A stretch of DNA of 64,000 nt, taken from assembly GCA_030770545.1 (NCBI GenBank), contig CM061100.1:9266501-9330500 (forward strand). The letters are read 5' to 3'. The position numbers and the translations under genes were made by a program. Of the stretch, positions 11,474 through 24,100 are shown piece by piece. Numbering within the stretch: the first letter of the stretch is position 1; each line of letters starts with the position of its first letter. The notes beneath the pieces are model-generated. The model was not told the origin of the DNA and made no database searches. It saw nothing but the letters and a program-made list of their open reading frames with translations. The DNA comes from Macropodus opercularis (taxonomy: Eukaryota; Chordata; Actinopteri; Anabantiformes; Osphronemidae).

Positions 11474-13771
11474 TCACAGGCCGAGGCCCGCCCCCTGCTG
11501 GTCTTCAGACGTCAGGCTCTGCTCGTACTGCTGCCTGTGTGGAGCTCTGCAACCAACAATGCTGGAGGGACGAGAGAGAGGAAATAATCGTGAGAATACG
11601 AGCTTGCAATATAGTGCAGTGGTTCACAGCAGTTTTAAAATACCTGATGGGGATCATCGCCAGTACTGTGAAAATGCTGGACAGTGTGAACACAAAGCCC
11701 GGGAACCAGTCCAGGGTTGCCTGATAGATTTTGGTGAAGGTGGGGATGTAGGCCAGCCCGGCAAACTTCAAAGCCAGCTGTAGGGAGGTGAGAGTGGTGC
11801 CTGATGGGAAGGGAAGAGGACGGAGAGTGACAGTGAGAAAATAAAAACAGAGGTTGATTTGGATTTTAGAAGCTCAACAATTAACAGACATCAGTGCCTA
11901 CACTGTACGTTTTAGTTGTTATTTTGTTATTGTATATCTGTGTGTGTGTGTGTGTGTGTGTGGACAGAAAATGCTTGTTGCTGCTGGTGTGCTCATGTTT
12001 ACATTAGTCTGACGGCTCAAACAGACGTCACACTGAAGCAAACACAGACAATGAGTAATCTAAACCTCCGTCCTCTAATATTCAGTGGACACAGAGAATG
12101 TGGGAGTTTTGGGGAACGTGCCAAAGACAGAATGACGAGCACTGATTCGAGGTAGAACCGGCTCCTCTTCTGGCCCTGAACCAGTCTGACTGGCCTCACA
12201 TGCAGGTTTCCAGTACACGCTGCTTCCTATGTGTGCTTTCCACCAACCACATTTCCTGAAAGGCGATAAAGTTTTTTGTGCAAAACACTTTGAATGTGTT
12301 CATTCTTTATGCAGCAAAATGACAAATTATGAAGCCCCACACCCGCCGTCTGTGTGTGTTTCTGTGATTTTATTAATTATATCTCACAAATATACAGTAT
12401 ATGTATAAATATATGTCCCATCTCCACATGCAAATGAACAAGCTTCATACTCACCACATGAAGATGCTGGAACCTGCTGTGAAACCAGAGATCGGATCGT
12501 GGGCATCGGAATGAGAGCAAACAGGGTAAGTGAGCGAGCTGCAGAGAGATGACCAATAATTAATTTCCCTTGTGTACATCACTTGTTTTATCTGGCTGTT
12601 AGTCAGACCGGTGATGGAGCTGTAGCCGTCATTATCTCATCCACTGTTCATTATCTTCATCCACTGGTTGCACATTAATACCACTTCACGAAAGCTTTGC
12701 TTGATATGAAATGAAATGAAATTTGAACTAAGAAAAACAAAACCACACCATTGTGGTCACTGGCAGTAAAACGCGTAAAGGGCTCACACAGCCACAACAC
12801 GGCTCACAGAATGTCTGTGTACGATTTTTACAGCTTCTGCTTCGTCTCAGTTCCTTATTTTGGTCTCTGCAGTTCTGCCATTCCGTTGACCTGGATCTGA
12901 TGTCGATACTATTCTGTCAGACCTGTTTCAACTGTACACGTAGGTAAGAGCCCTTCACTGGCTTATTACTGCAGTGATTCAATTGTCTGATGGCTGAACA
13001 GATGGCATGTACATACTTCAAGATGACAATGCCAGACACTAAAGAGTTCAGACCATAACCCCACTGAAACTATGAGCAAAGTAATGAACGAGTCTCACTG
13101 CTTGAGCATATGGACACAATGCTGTGAACAAAGCAAACAGCTGTTCAACGCATATGATGCAAGTAAACGTCTGGATAAAATGAAACCAAAATGAAAATGG
13201 AAAACAGAGGTGACTCAGAGCACCTTGTTGCTCCTTTGGGAACAGTAGTAGTAGGAGAACCTGTTAAACCACCTGGTCACAAGTGGAGATAAATGTTTTT
13301 ACTGTGAGACAACACAGTCACTAAATCGCACAACATGGAACAAAAGCGGTGTCTCTTCATGTAAACTGTGTGAACTACATGAAGTGTGTCTATGAGTCGT
13401 GATCCGTCAGTCTTACCGAGGTAAAACATGTAGGTTGCTGTGACAAAGGACATGAAGTAGATTCCTGAGGCGAACGACAGCAGGCCAATCAGGATGAGCG
13501 TGACGTCACTGACCCAGCGACGAAATACGATGACTCCAAGGAAACTGGTGAGGAAAATAGTGTTGCCTGCTGCGTTTCCATAGCCCACCTGAAGATAATG
13601 GAAGGGAAAATAAAGAATAGAGGAAGTGAAGAAGTGGCGGACAAAAGGAAAAAAATAATAATAACAGAAAGTAAATTTAAAAGTCAAAGTACCAGACAGA
13701 GGAAATAAACATTCATGAACATGAAGCTATATTTACAGAAGATGTTTATCCTGGATTGACAAAGCAAAAGG

Positions 13772-13816
<45 letters not shown>

Positions 13817-14926
13817 CACAAAAGAGACAAATACTACCTGAGCAGCGTTCCAGCTGAGCGGCGCTTTCATCACGAAAGGGCCCAGTATCTCCACGGCTCC
13901 ACCAACTGCAAAGTCGTACAGAATGGCAGCGGCGAAGAGAAGAACCAGGTTCAGCAAGTTCACCCCAGCCAGAGCCTCGATCACACGAGTGGGGGCATTT
14001 TCAGATGTGGGAGAAAGGAGGTGGCAGTTTTCCTCTGGCTCTTCGTTGGGCACCTGTTTGACCTTTGATGATAATGAACGTGTGCAACATCTGGATGAGC
14101 TTTACACTGCTCCATATGGACAACAGGGACGGTTTAGCCTTCGTCCCAACCCTAAACACACACTACGCGCAGGGCTCACACCCACCTGAAGCAGGAATAC
14201 GGAGTGCAAGAGGCAGAGCAGGTGCAGCAGGGTGCTCACGATGAGCAGGATGCTCCCTTGTCCCACACTGGGGGTGTAAACCTGGAACAGATGACCCGAC
14301 ACCAAACTGCCCACGACGCCTGCAACGCCATACAGCAGCTCCACTCTCATCATCGCCTGGGTGAGACACAACGTGCACATTTCTTAGAGGCTTGTCCCTA
14401 AAGTAGGCGGTAGGAGAAAGGAGAGGAGCGTAACGCACGACAAACCATGCGCACTGACTATTGAGCGCTGAGTCGCCGTGGAGCTCAGCGACGCCAGCGT
14501 CATCACCCCGGGCCAGTAAGCGCTGAAGCCGCCGGACAGACCGAAGACAACCGCCGCTGCGAACATCACCCGCAGAGGGAGACGCAACCAGACAACCAGG
14601 AGCAGAGTGAGTCTGGACAGCAGGTACCCGATGAGCGGCACAACGATGGGGACTTTCCTCCTGCCCCTGTCGCTTAGCTTGGCCAGCAGAATGGCAGGTA
14701 GGATCGGCACCAGCTGCATGATGAGGTTGTAGACCATGTAGAAGTCGGTCATGGCTTTCTGCTGACTGTCCGAGCTGGTGACATCAGGGTACGTGGCGTT
14801 GGCACAGCGGTCCCTGACCACCAACTGCAGGGCGGTGTCGAACAGAGTGCTGCCCATCTGCTCCAGCACGACGAGCGGCTCGACCCGACGGAGCAGCGCG
14901 AAGACGCGCGGACACAGGCGCGCCAT
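11474..14926 (-). CDS. SLC46A2: SLC46A2, major-facilitator solute carrier
   Basis: Seven exons on the minus strand: 14459-14926, 14186-14356, 13838-14053 (acceptor could be 14062), 13417-13588, 12455-12538, 11644-11800 and 11474-11561. Phases agree and give about 451-454 aa, close to the human length. The product is a 12-helix MFS transporter. An N-glycosylation site (NAT, residue 43) follows TM1, and the MFS motif-A loop SDRGRRK is at about 85-91. FGLSGGFSAYWPGVM, LFAAAILYDFAVGGAVEILG and GNTIFLTSFLGVIVF match SLC46 helices. SLC46A2 (TSCOT) is known from thymic epithelium and from import of muropeptides and some anions; the substrate here is not deducible. SLC46A1/A3 are paralogues. Synteny with SNX30 favours A2. 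The ATG at 14926 gives the normal N-terminus, although the frame is open further upstream. Confidence 0.9.
11490..11501 (-). promoter_or_regulatory. CTCF core motif inside the last SLC46A2 exon
   Basis: The minus strand reads CCAGCAGGGGGC, a perfect match to the CTCF core CCASYAGRKGGC. It overlaps the codons for the last residues of SLC46A2, so the same bases would serve coding and insulator roles if it is bound. Confidence 0.45.
11939..11962. repeat. (TG)n microsatellite
   Basis: About 12 uninterrupted TG units in an SLC46A2 intron. Confidence 0.9.
13773..13814. repeat. (CA)n microsatellite next to a splice donor
   Basis: About 21 CA units. The tract ends about 22 bases from the 5' splice site of SLC46A2 exon 3, on the intron side. 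Confidence 0.9.
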
Positions 14927-17900
14927 CACTGTGATGGTATGTTTAACCAAAACTCTGAAAACTCCGAAACTAAAGCCAGAGTCAGTGTTAAAAAAAAGAA
15001 AAAAAACAAGCGCCTTCACTTCACGGAGCTCATCGAAGTCAAAGGACGCACAGTCATCTGCTGTTTCCTTGTCCGTGGACGCGAGCGAGTGTGAGAAACT
15101 ATGCGTCAGTCTCCCAGTTCCTCCGCCTCACGTGAAACGAAGGCGTGGACTGCAAGGCTGAGGAACCAGCTTTAACCTTTGACCTCTGCTACATGTTTAC
15201 ATTGACATCCTGAAAGTAAAAAAAATCATTTTTTCAAAAAAACATTTGGGTCAAAACATTTGTTTGGACACATTTTCCAACTTATGTGCGACTACTGGTT
15301 TTAATCAGCATCAGAACAAAATAAACCCCATTACTGAAACCGAAAGCCCACAAAGACATGCCCAGTCTGGCTTGTTTTGTAGTTATGGTCTTGTGCAGCA
15401 CTTTCAGTTACATTTTCAGTCAACCCATAGGGGCTTGGTGAAAAATGAAAAACACAGTGAGTATGTATGTAGCAAATGAACCACTCGAAAAGTCCCACAG
15501 GTACAGGTTTTGTTTTTAATGAGAAAATATCCATAATATGTGTAGTATGTGTGTAACTACAAGCCGTACATGTGCTATAAAACCACAAAGCAGAATATAA
15601 GCATACAAGTGGTTAATATAGGAACAGAGGTTATATACTGCTGAATAATATTATTTTGTCACACGCAGACAGTGTGAGGGGCCACACTGAAGCTCACACA
15701 AGCTACCAGCATTGAAAATGATAAATAAATCATCTCTGCATCACAAATTCAAACAACAGATGCATAATAATAATATTAATGTCTGCGTGGGTTCTCTCCA
15801 GGGTCTCCGGCTTCCTCCCACAGTCCAAAGACATGCAGTTAGGCTAAGTGGAAACTCTAAATTGCCTGTAGGTGTGAGTGTGACTGGTTGTGTGTCTATA
15901 TGTGACAGACTAGCGATCTGACCCATAGACGGCTGGGATAGGCTCCAGCACACCCGCGACCCCTACGGGGGAAAAGCGGTAGAAAGTGAATGAATGAATG
16001 AATAATAAATCGCTTAATTGAAGCCTAATTCGTCTGCATGTGCATGATTGACAGGAAATCTAATCAGAAGTCTAAACAGCTTTGGGTTTGGTTTACTTGT
16101 GCCACTTTCAAGCGGAGATGAGCAGAGTGTGAGTGGCTTCACGTGCAATAGGTTTCACAATGCGCTGCTTCCGGCCACAGTAAGCTGGGGCGGGGGGGAT
16201 TGGATTTTGTTGCTCATGTCAATCATGTTGTGAATCAAGCGTAGATACGCTCAGCAGGCCACTGTAAAACAATCATTCAATAGACAGGATCAGTTTCAGT
16301 TGTTCTTCCTAAAAAGGCTTCTGAAGCAAGAGAGCGAGAGCTTATAGTGCTGTGGCAGCTCCGCCCAGACGTCTAAATAGTGTCAATGTTACTAAGCCCT
16401 TGTCAGTAAACTGGCGAAATAATCTCATATCAGCATCAGCAACGTTGTGCCCCAGTTGCTAGTCCTTTTTTTTAATTATTCTCCTTACACAGTACTACAG
16501 GATTCTGTGTATATGTAGCTTCTGTCGGATGCATCGCACAGACACAAACCCCCAACGTTCACTTCTGGTTAGTCGAGTTTCTTTCAATGCATTCGAGTCA
16601 AATCACTTCCTAAGAGCAGCTTATCCTGGACTCATGCTGCCTCAGTGAATATAATTCAGAGTCCTTACTGTCAAAGGTTAGTATGCTTGTTTTTTGTGCA
16701 TTTTATCTGTACATGTACGTATTAAAACTGTGACCTTTGGCTTACAAAAAACGTCCTTCTGACACATCTAAAATCCCAAAGCGTGCGAAATAAAGACTGA
16801 AAAGTTGTTTCAGAGTTATCAGGTAAAGTGGTCATGTTCACACACTAATTCAAATAACCCCTCTGGGGTCTGATTGTGTTTGAAGTGTGTTTCCTGTTTT
16901 CGTGTCTACTGTTCACCAACCATAGTATCCTCTAAACTCAGCTCTACCCGTACTGTTGCAATCTTTCATCCATCTAGAAAAGAGAAAATCACGTCACCTT
17001 TCAAAATCAAAGCTCATAAATTATTCTGTATTTTAAAACAAGAACGTCTCCCACTTAAAGACGTTTGTTGCCGTCTTTCCTCTGCTTGTTGTGTGCTAGT
17101 GTGAGCGAAGGAGGTCGTTCCACATTCAATGCTTCTTAAATAGACTTAAGCACTTAAAGTTACTGTTTGTCTCTAAACATGTTTTTATACATAAAAAAGC
17201 TTCTCCACTGCACCATCCGTGTTCATATATCAAATACACAGTCCCACCTCAGTATAATACACGAAACAACTGCTTACATCAGAGAGCACAGATCAACAAA
17301 GCAGAATATCCAGGAAAGGTAAAATATCTTTTGAAAAATATAAAATCCCAGCCCTTTAATTAAAACACAAACATGAGCCACTTTCATCTTCCCTCTTCTC
17401 CCTTATTCACCCGCAGTGTGCACTTTAGAGACGGGAAGTGATTATAGACAGATTTTCGACGTATGGCGGTTACTTCTTTTTTTTGCACATATAGTAATAA
17501 TAATTAATTAGAGGACAAAGTATAAAATTTGATCAGCATCTTTCTTTGTTCAAGGACACTAAAGATTTCATGAAGCTGTTTGAAAGTATGTGAAACACAT
17601 ACAGTACGTGTGTAGTATTTTCATGTAAGTGCACACCTGCTGGTTTTTACATCTTTGTTTTCCCCGCTCTTAATACTTCTCACGCATTTTGACGAGGAAT
17701 GGGGTTATATCAAGCAAACCATCGTCTCAAATCTCCAGCAACCTGTCAAAGTAAAATCTTTAGCTCTCAACCTAAAATTCAACAATAACATTGCAGATAA
17801 GTAAAAACTCATATGAATATTTGAGTCATTTGATGTCTGCTAGCTATTAAAAACCTTCTTTCCCCAGCACTATAAATTTCTCTCCACCACTTAATAGGTA

Positions 17901-18104
17901 ATTCAACATCCAATCATCATGCCCCAAAAGTCACGCATCTCCTTGAACTGGTCAAAACTGCAATTAGTGAAATAAATAGTTTCCATCCTCTTCCCCTCTT
18001 CTTCACCTTCACACTCTCTCCTTCTGTTTGCATATTTCCTTCAGTTTCATCATGCTACTTGTCCTCTTCCTTCCTCCTTTTAACTGTCTCGGAAAAAGAA
18101 CTCT
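14927..18104. other. Intergenic region between SLC46A2 and PALM2AKAP2
   Basis: This holds the SLC46A2 5' flank (about 14927-15180, moderately CpG-rich), an L2-like LINE tail at 15782-16008, and about 2 kb of AT-rich sequence that probably includes the 3' UTR of the minus-strand PALM2AKAP2 gene. I see no other exon. Confidence 0.5.
15782..16008 (+). mobile_element. L2-type LINE 3' tail fragment
   Basis: The sequence follows the 3' end of teleost L2/Maui LINEs: TTCTCTCCAGGGTCTCCGGC, then the CCCACAGTCCAAAGACATGC box, then GCTGGGATAGGCTCCAGC, ending in a TGAA-type short repeat tail. It is 5'-truncated, non-coding and diverged, as usual for old LINE insertions. The family is recognised from memory of the consensus, not from a search. 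Confidence 0.8.
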
Positions 18105-21100
18105 TTACTCCTCCTCTTCTTCTTCCTCCTCTTCTTCCTCTCCGTCCTCGTTGGCATAGATTCCTGCTTCCCACTTCAGAGCCATGTTGCTTTTCCTCCT
18201 TGTGACACGAGTGGCCTCCAGAACCTGTTGGTTACACGGCAGCCAATCAGATGCACACACTTTCAGTTGTTACTGTAACACTACTGCAAAAAAACAAACA
18301 AAAAAAACATGCTTCATTCCCCAATTCAAAGGCTGTCATGACAACACAATCACAAAACAGTGACTTCATTACGGCATGCGGTGTACGTCAGACACTGTGG
18401 GAGCGCTTGGTTAAATCATCCCATGAATTTTATGGCTAATGGAGTTGAGCTACAGTACATTTGTCCAAATAAACCAAGATCATCAAGTGGATGCACACAA
18501 CAACATACAGTACACAACCCTTAAACACATCTACACACAGAAGGAATCCACGTTAACTGAGCAAAATGTACAGTATATACATAAAAGCAACACTTCAGGT
18601 GAACTTTCAGGAACCTGGTAAGTATGTTGGAACATTTAATATTTAGTGCTGCAGGTAGTTTTTTGCACGGGAATAAAACTGATTTCACACCAAACTCATG
18701 AAGTACACAAGTACATGCAGCATTATCATCACAGTGCAGAATTATAAAGCAGTGAGACAACAGTCAGACCTGGGACCAGATATCGCGTGAGTCCAAAAAC
18801 AAACTCACAATGTTTTTGTACCGATTGGTGAAGATTGAAAGGGCATCGTTCCTGTTTCCTCCTGCTCTACAGTGTGGAGCATCTACTGTTACAGAGAAGT
18901 TGAGAGTAAAAACCTCAACTTTTGTGACTAGTCTGTGTTGAATGTGGAAACTTTCCCTTCTGTTTTATTTAAACTAGAATAACCTTTCTGAAAGAAACCT
19001 TTGAATTTCTCCATGATTAAAAACCTTTGTTGCATCAATCAGATGTAATAATGGGACCATAATCAACCATAACGTGAGTCAAGCCTTTCTTCAGTTGACG
19101 TACTAGTTTTTAAATTGATTTCAGGTGTGTCTGGCCCAGGTCTGTTGATAAAGGGTGAGCAGGTTTGGGGTGCAGCAGGTACCTCAGTGGTTACCTCGCT
19201 CGCCAGCAACAAATGGGTGTACTGAGCGACCAGCAGGAGAGAAGCAACAGTACATAAAGTTAACATACGTAATATTATGATGGATAAACAGTAGCAACAT
19301 CAGCAACTGGACTGTTCAAGATACGCTCCAGTTCATATCTTGAAAATGAATGAATGCAATAAGACAAATGTAAGTTGTTTTTTGGCTGTAACTCGTTAGG
19401 GAACAGCTTACGTATGAGGGAGTGAAGTAATTCTTAGTTTTCTATGATTTAAAATGAAACTTATTCTCAATAGAGCCCTTTCTGTAAAACCTGGGAATAA
19501 AAAGTGTTCAGATGAACATGACAAAGGATGGAGAAAGAACTGAAAGTCCCGTGCGTGTGGCAGAGTTTCATTTCCTGCTTCAGGCTGGGGAAGTCCCTTT
19601 GGTGCTGTACAGTATTTGTTCATGTTAAGAGACCATGGGGAAAAGCATTCTACCGATCAGTTACCACAATGATGAACACCAACGAACTACGTGACAGTCC
19701 AATAATGTCTGATGAGTTGAGACCGGGCTACTTTCAGTGATATATTAAATATTTTGGTTGAGTTCAGTTTGATACACCTGCTAATTTACAGTAGTTTCAC
19801 CATAAATACTTACACTGTTGTCCTCCATCTTCTCTTTCCTCTTCACCTTGTGTGTTTCGTAGTCCTCCATCAGTGTCTGCATGAAGTTTTTGGGTCGTGA
19901 TCCTACAGAGTCCTCGCTGCCGGCGTCAGACAGCGTTCCCTCTGAGGGTGAGGGTGAGACAGGTGGTGCAGGTCGAATCTTCTCAATCTTTCCTGCAAAC
20001 GCGAAAACATCAGGCTCTTACCATGTTTTTCTGGCGTAATATAGTGCACAGAATGAAAAGTAGGTCATTAAAGCACTTCGTCGCAGTGACAATGATGTGT
20101 TGACGATTGTCATGTTCAGTATCAAGACCTAAACTGTGACTTGGCTGTAGAAGAGGTTAGGCTCTCTTGACTTACCTGGTGCTGTCCTTGCCGTCAGCGT
20201 GAGTCTAGCTGGCAGGCTGTTGCTCTTCATCTTATCAGCTGGAGTAATTGTGGTTTGCCGCATCCCAGTCCTCACAGAGCCATGACCGCTGCTGGAGCGC
20301 ACAGTAACAACAGGCTGAGTCTCTCTCTGTTTCTTCAGCTCCTCTTCCCTCTGCTGAGCAGCTCGGATCTCCTCCTCGATCATGGACAGAGTTCGCTGCT
20401 TCTTGGAGCGCAGGCGGAACGGGCCGCTAGCTGCCTCCACCTCACTGCCTCGGGCCGCGTCTGCTGTGCTGCGCAGTTCAGCTGCCTCTGAGTATTTCTT
20501 GAAGTAGCCAAACTCTGGTTTCTCTGGGCTGGGAGGAGAAGGGGGACGGTAGACTGGCGTCGGCCTGGTAACTGGTGCTGCTGGAGCGGGAACGGGAGCT
20601 GGAGCCTGAGCAGACGAAGCAAGTGCTCTAGTGTAGGAAGATTGGATTTTGATCCGAGGGCCTCCCTCTCTCGGTCTCAGTGGTGGCGAGATGGGCTGAG
20701 AAGAAGCCTGGGACGATGTTGGGAGTTGTGACTGCTGTCCTGGACTGGAGGACTGTTGCTGCTGATGTTGTGATTCTGAGGGTTCCTCTTGGGAGCTGAC
20801 CCTTACTTCTGGCTGCCTGTCTGGCTGAGGCGAGGGGTTGGATGGAGCAGGACTGGAGGACACAGGTGACTGGAGGCTGGGAGCCCCACTAGAAGACACA
20901 GGAGAGGAAGAAACTGGCACTGGGCTACTTGTAGAAGCTAAAGATGGAGACACAGGGGTGCTCAGCTGTGAAGAATTCAAGTCAGCTTGCCAGTCCTCCC
21001 CATTCTGAGCAGCTAGAGCATTTTGGATGGCATTCTGGACAAGTACCCCAGCATGGTAGTCCAGCTCATCTTCTGTTGGACTGCTGCTTGTCTGCCCATT

Positions 21101-24100
21101 GACTGGAGTGGTAGGCTGTGGAGTAGGGGGTGACACTGGCGTAAGTGGTAATGGAGTAGGGGGCAGTGAAGCCCCGCTGTCAGAAACATTATCCAGGCTG
21201 AACACGGTAGTGTCCTGAGAGCGAACAGATAACTCGTCCAGTCCTGAGTCAGACTCCTCTGGGTGAAAGGATGAGTGGAAATGACCTTTTGCTTCCTCCT
21301 CCTCACGCAGGATTGTCATTACAGCTCGTGCACACGTAAACTCCCCTGCGATTCCTTCATCAGACCAGGTCACGTGACTGTCTCCTGTTTCTGCAACAAC
21401 GTCGCTGGTCCCGTGGTTACCCTTCTTGGAGAAGGGTTTAGCGGAGTAAATCTGAGGAGTTACGTCCTTCCTGGTCACTTCTTCTTGCAGAAACTGTTTT
21501 CTGGCCAACAAAAAGTCGATCTGTTCCTCCACAATGTCCTCCTTTCTTGTTATGTCTGGGTCAAATGTCACCATTGTGGGAGGACCGGACATCTGAGGCT
21601 GTGAAAAGGTGAAAGGATAAAAGACATAGTGAAGTAGCGAAACAGAAATGTAACAATGAATTATTCTTAAATATAAAATATCAATCAAACATCTTCATAT
21701 CCTGTGAATGTGTGTTACCTGTGAGTATGGGTAAGTGTGATTCTGTCGTTGCTGTTTCCGCTCCTGGTATTTCCTAAGAGACTCAAGCTGCTCTGTGTCC
21801 AGCTGCTCTTCCAGAGGAACCTTCAGAGAGCAAGTGACACAATGACAGAACGAAACGGTGGAATTTAAATTGAAAATAAAACACTAAATGGAAGACTACC
21901 TCCTGAGGAGGGTTCCACCAGCGCTGAGCAATTCCAGGGTTCTTCTTTACTGCCTGGTCTCTGATCAGCTCCTGGCGCTCGCGTTCCAGCTCCTGAACCT
22001 GATGAGATGCATATATAGTATTAAGCATAAGAAGCTTAAGGACATATTGGTAATACTATGACTCTCCAGCTTTATTTTTCATAAACCTTTTGGCTGATTT
22101 GGCTACAGTAACAGTTAACAGAAGGTTTTGTTTATATTTCTCCCAAAACTCCAAAATGACAAATGAACATTAAACCAAATGTTAACATTTAGTTATAATA
22201 TACTATTGCTTTACTTGTGTATTTTATTTGTTGTTTGTTTGTTTTTTATTACTGTGACTGAAGTTTGTACTTTGTGGTCATCAATAGCAGCATTACTGTG
22301 TCTGGATACTGAATAGGTCTGATATCCTAAATAACAGCTGTTTACCTCCTCTGAGGGCCGTCTCCTTGTCACTCTGACCTGCTGCTCCTCTCCAGGAGTA
22401 AAGAGCTTTGCTGGACGTCTCTCCTCCTGAAACGCCCTCAGCTCAAACTTTGCCCTGTTGCGCCCTGACTCCTCCACCTGCACATGCCCGTTGGTTCTCA
22501 GGGCTGAACCCTCCTGGTGGAAGAATGTGGCCTGTCTCGGACCTTCCACGATGACTGGGTCGTGGCTGACGGGAGAGGAACCTGACACACAGACTGAAGG
22601 AGAGTGTCCCTCAATGCTGATTGGTTTGGCGTGTTCGGACGGGGATGAGTTCCCATTGGTAGACGCTTCTGAGGCTGCATCTAACACTTGGTCCAGGTAG
22701 CGGATCTCCTGGTGACACATGAGAGCATTAAATCAATGTACAGTTGTACTCAGTGTAATGCTTATTTATATATACTTTATGTATATATTTTCTAAATGTC
22801 AGTCAAACCCTACCTGCACAACCTCGCTGTCAGAAGTCTCCTTTACACAAACTGCATTGTGGGATTGGTTACTGGGGCTACTGAGGCAACCATGTTGAAT
22901 CTGCTGGCTCTCCAGTTCCATCGCTATGGGCCTATCAGTGATAATGCTGACTGATTCCTGGAAACTGACGCTCTTCAGGGATCGCTCTCTTGGTGTTGTG
23001 TCACTGACATCCTCGGCTGGCTGACACGATTTCTGTGATACAAACAGAGATCAGCTCATCAGATAAGATAAGCTCATGGACCGATTTAATCACAAACATT
23101 ATAATCATTATAAATAAACATGTCCAAACACACACACCTCATGCAGACACACCACACACATGCAATGCGTCTGCATTGCAGTAGTACAGTGTCTTAACTG
23201 CAGTAGCTGTAGTTAAGGTAAATGTGTTCTGAGTGGCTCCCACCACTAGGGGGCATACACTACTGTGCAACTACAGCTTCAGGGCAGACAAAAAGCCTAC
23301 ATAGCTCTAAGTACTACTTCATCTCAATACTAAGACTGTAAATGTCTTACTACTATATTTGAGCACTTTAAAAGACTTCCAACATCTGTGTTTGTAGAAC
23401 GGAAACACTGGATATATTATAATCAAACACATGTGACTGGGTTTTATTATTTATTTTTTTATGGAGGATTCTGCTGATGATGGATTTATAATCTTGATGA
23501 AGACAGTTACTCAATATTAAATCATTACAGACAAGTATGTTACAAGCTTATGGATCATTATCACCAGATAATGTAAAGATGTGATGCACCTGTTATAATT
23601 TCGATATTTTATTTTAATGATGATAATCAAACACTGCTGTTACAAATGACTTCTATTGCCTAAACCTTATATACAATTGTCTGTGACAGTGAAACACTGG
23701 AATGCATGGATCACACTTTCGTGGTCTTTGTTTTAGTGAAATCATATATAGGACCCACTCCAGATCACACACTGCCTGGCTTTATTGGCATTTCTGCTTC
23801 TGTATGAGCAACTAACAAATACTCTATTGACTTCCTGTTTTACTGCCCTGCCCTCATTATGCCTCTACTTTAAAGATGTGGTTACTTCCATAAGGAGCTA
23901 TTGACCCTGTCACCTGTGTGTGTGTGTGTGTCACTTCAGTGAATTGGTTGATTGTTCAGTTAATACACACATAGCTATCATCGATTTGTTTGTTACCCTC
24001 CTCTTTTTGCATGCTTTACTTTCTTTTTTCTTTGAAGGAACAGTGGTCAGTGAAGTCACATGGTAAATTATACTGTACTGTTTCTCTTTAAAAGCCTTTT

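Noticed and set aside
13277..13687. A 136-codon frame taken as a whole gene
   Set aside because: Only 13417-13588 is an SLC46A2 exon; the rest is intron read-through.
23160..23225. Imperfect palindrome (CTTAACTGCAG/CTGTAGTTAAG) as a possible microRNA or MITE
   Set aside because: The stem is only 11 bp with a 3-base loop and there are no terminal repeats or target duplication.
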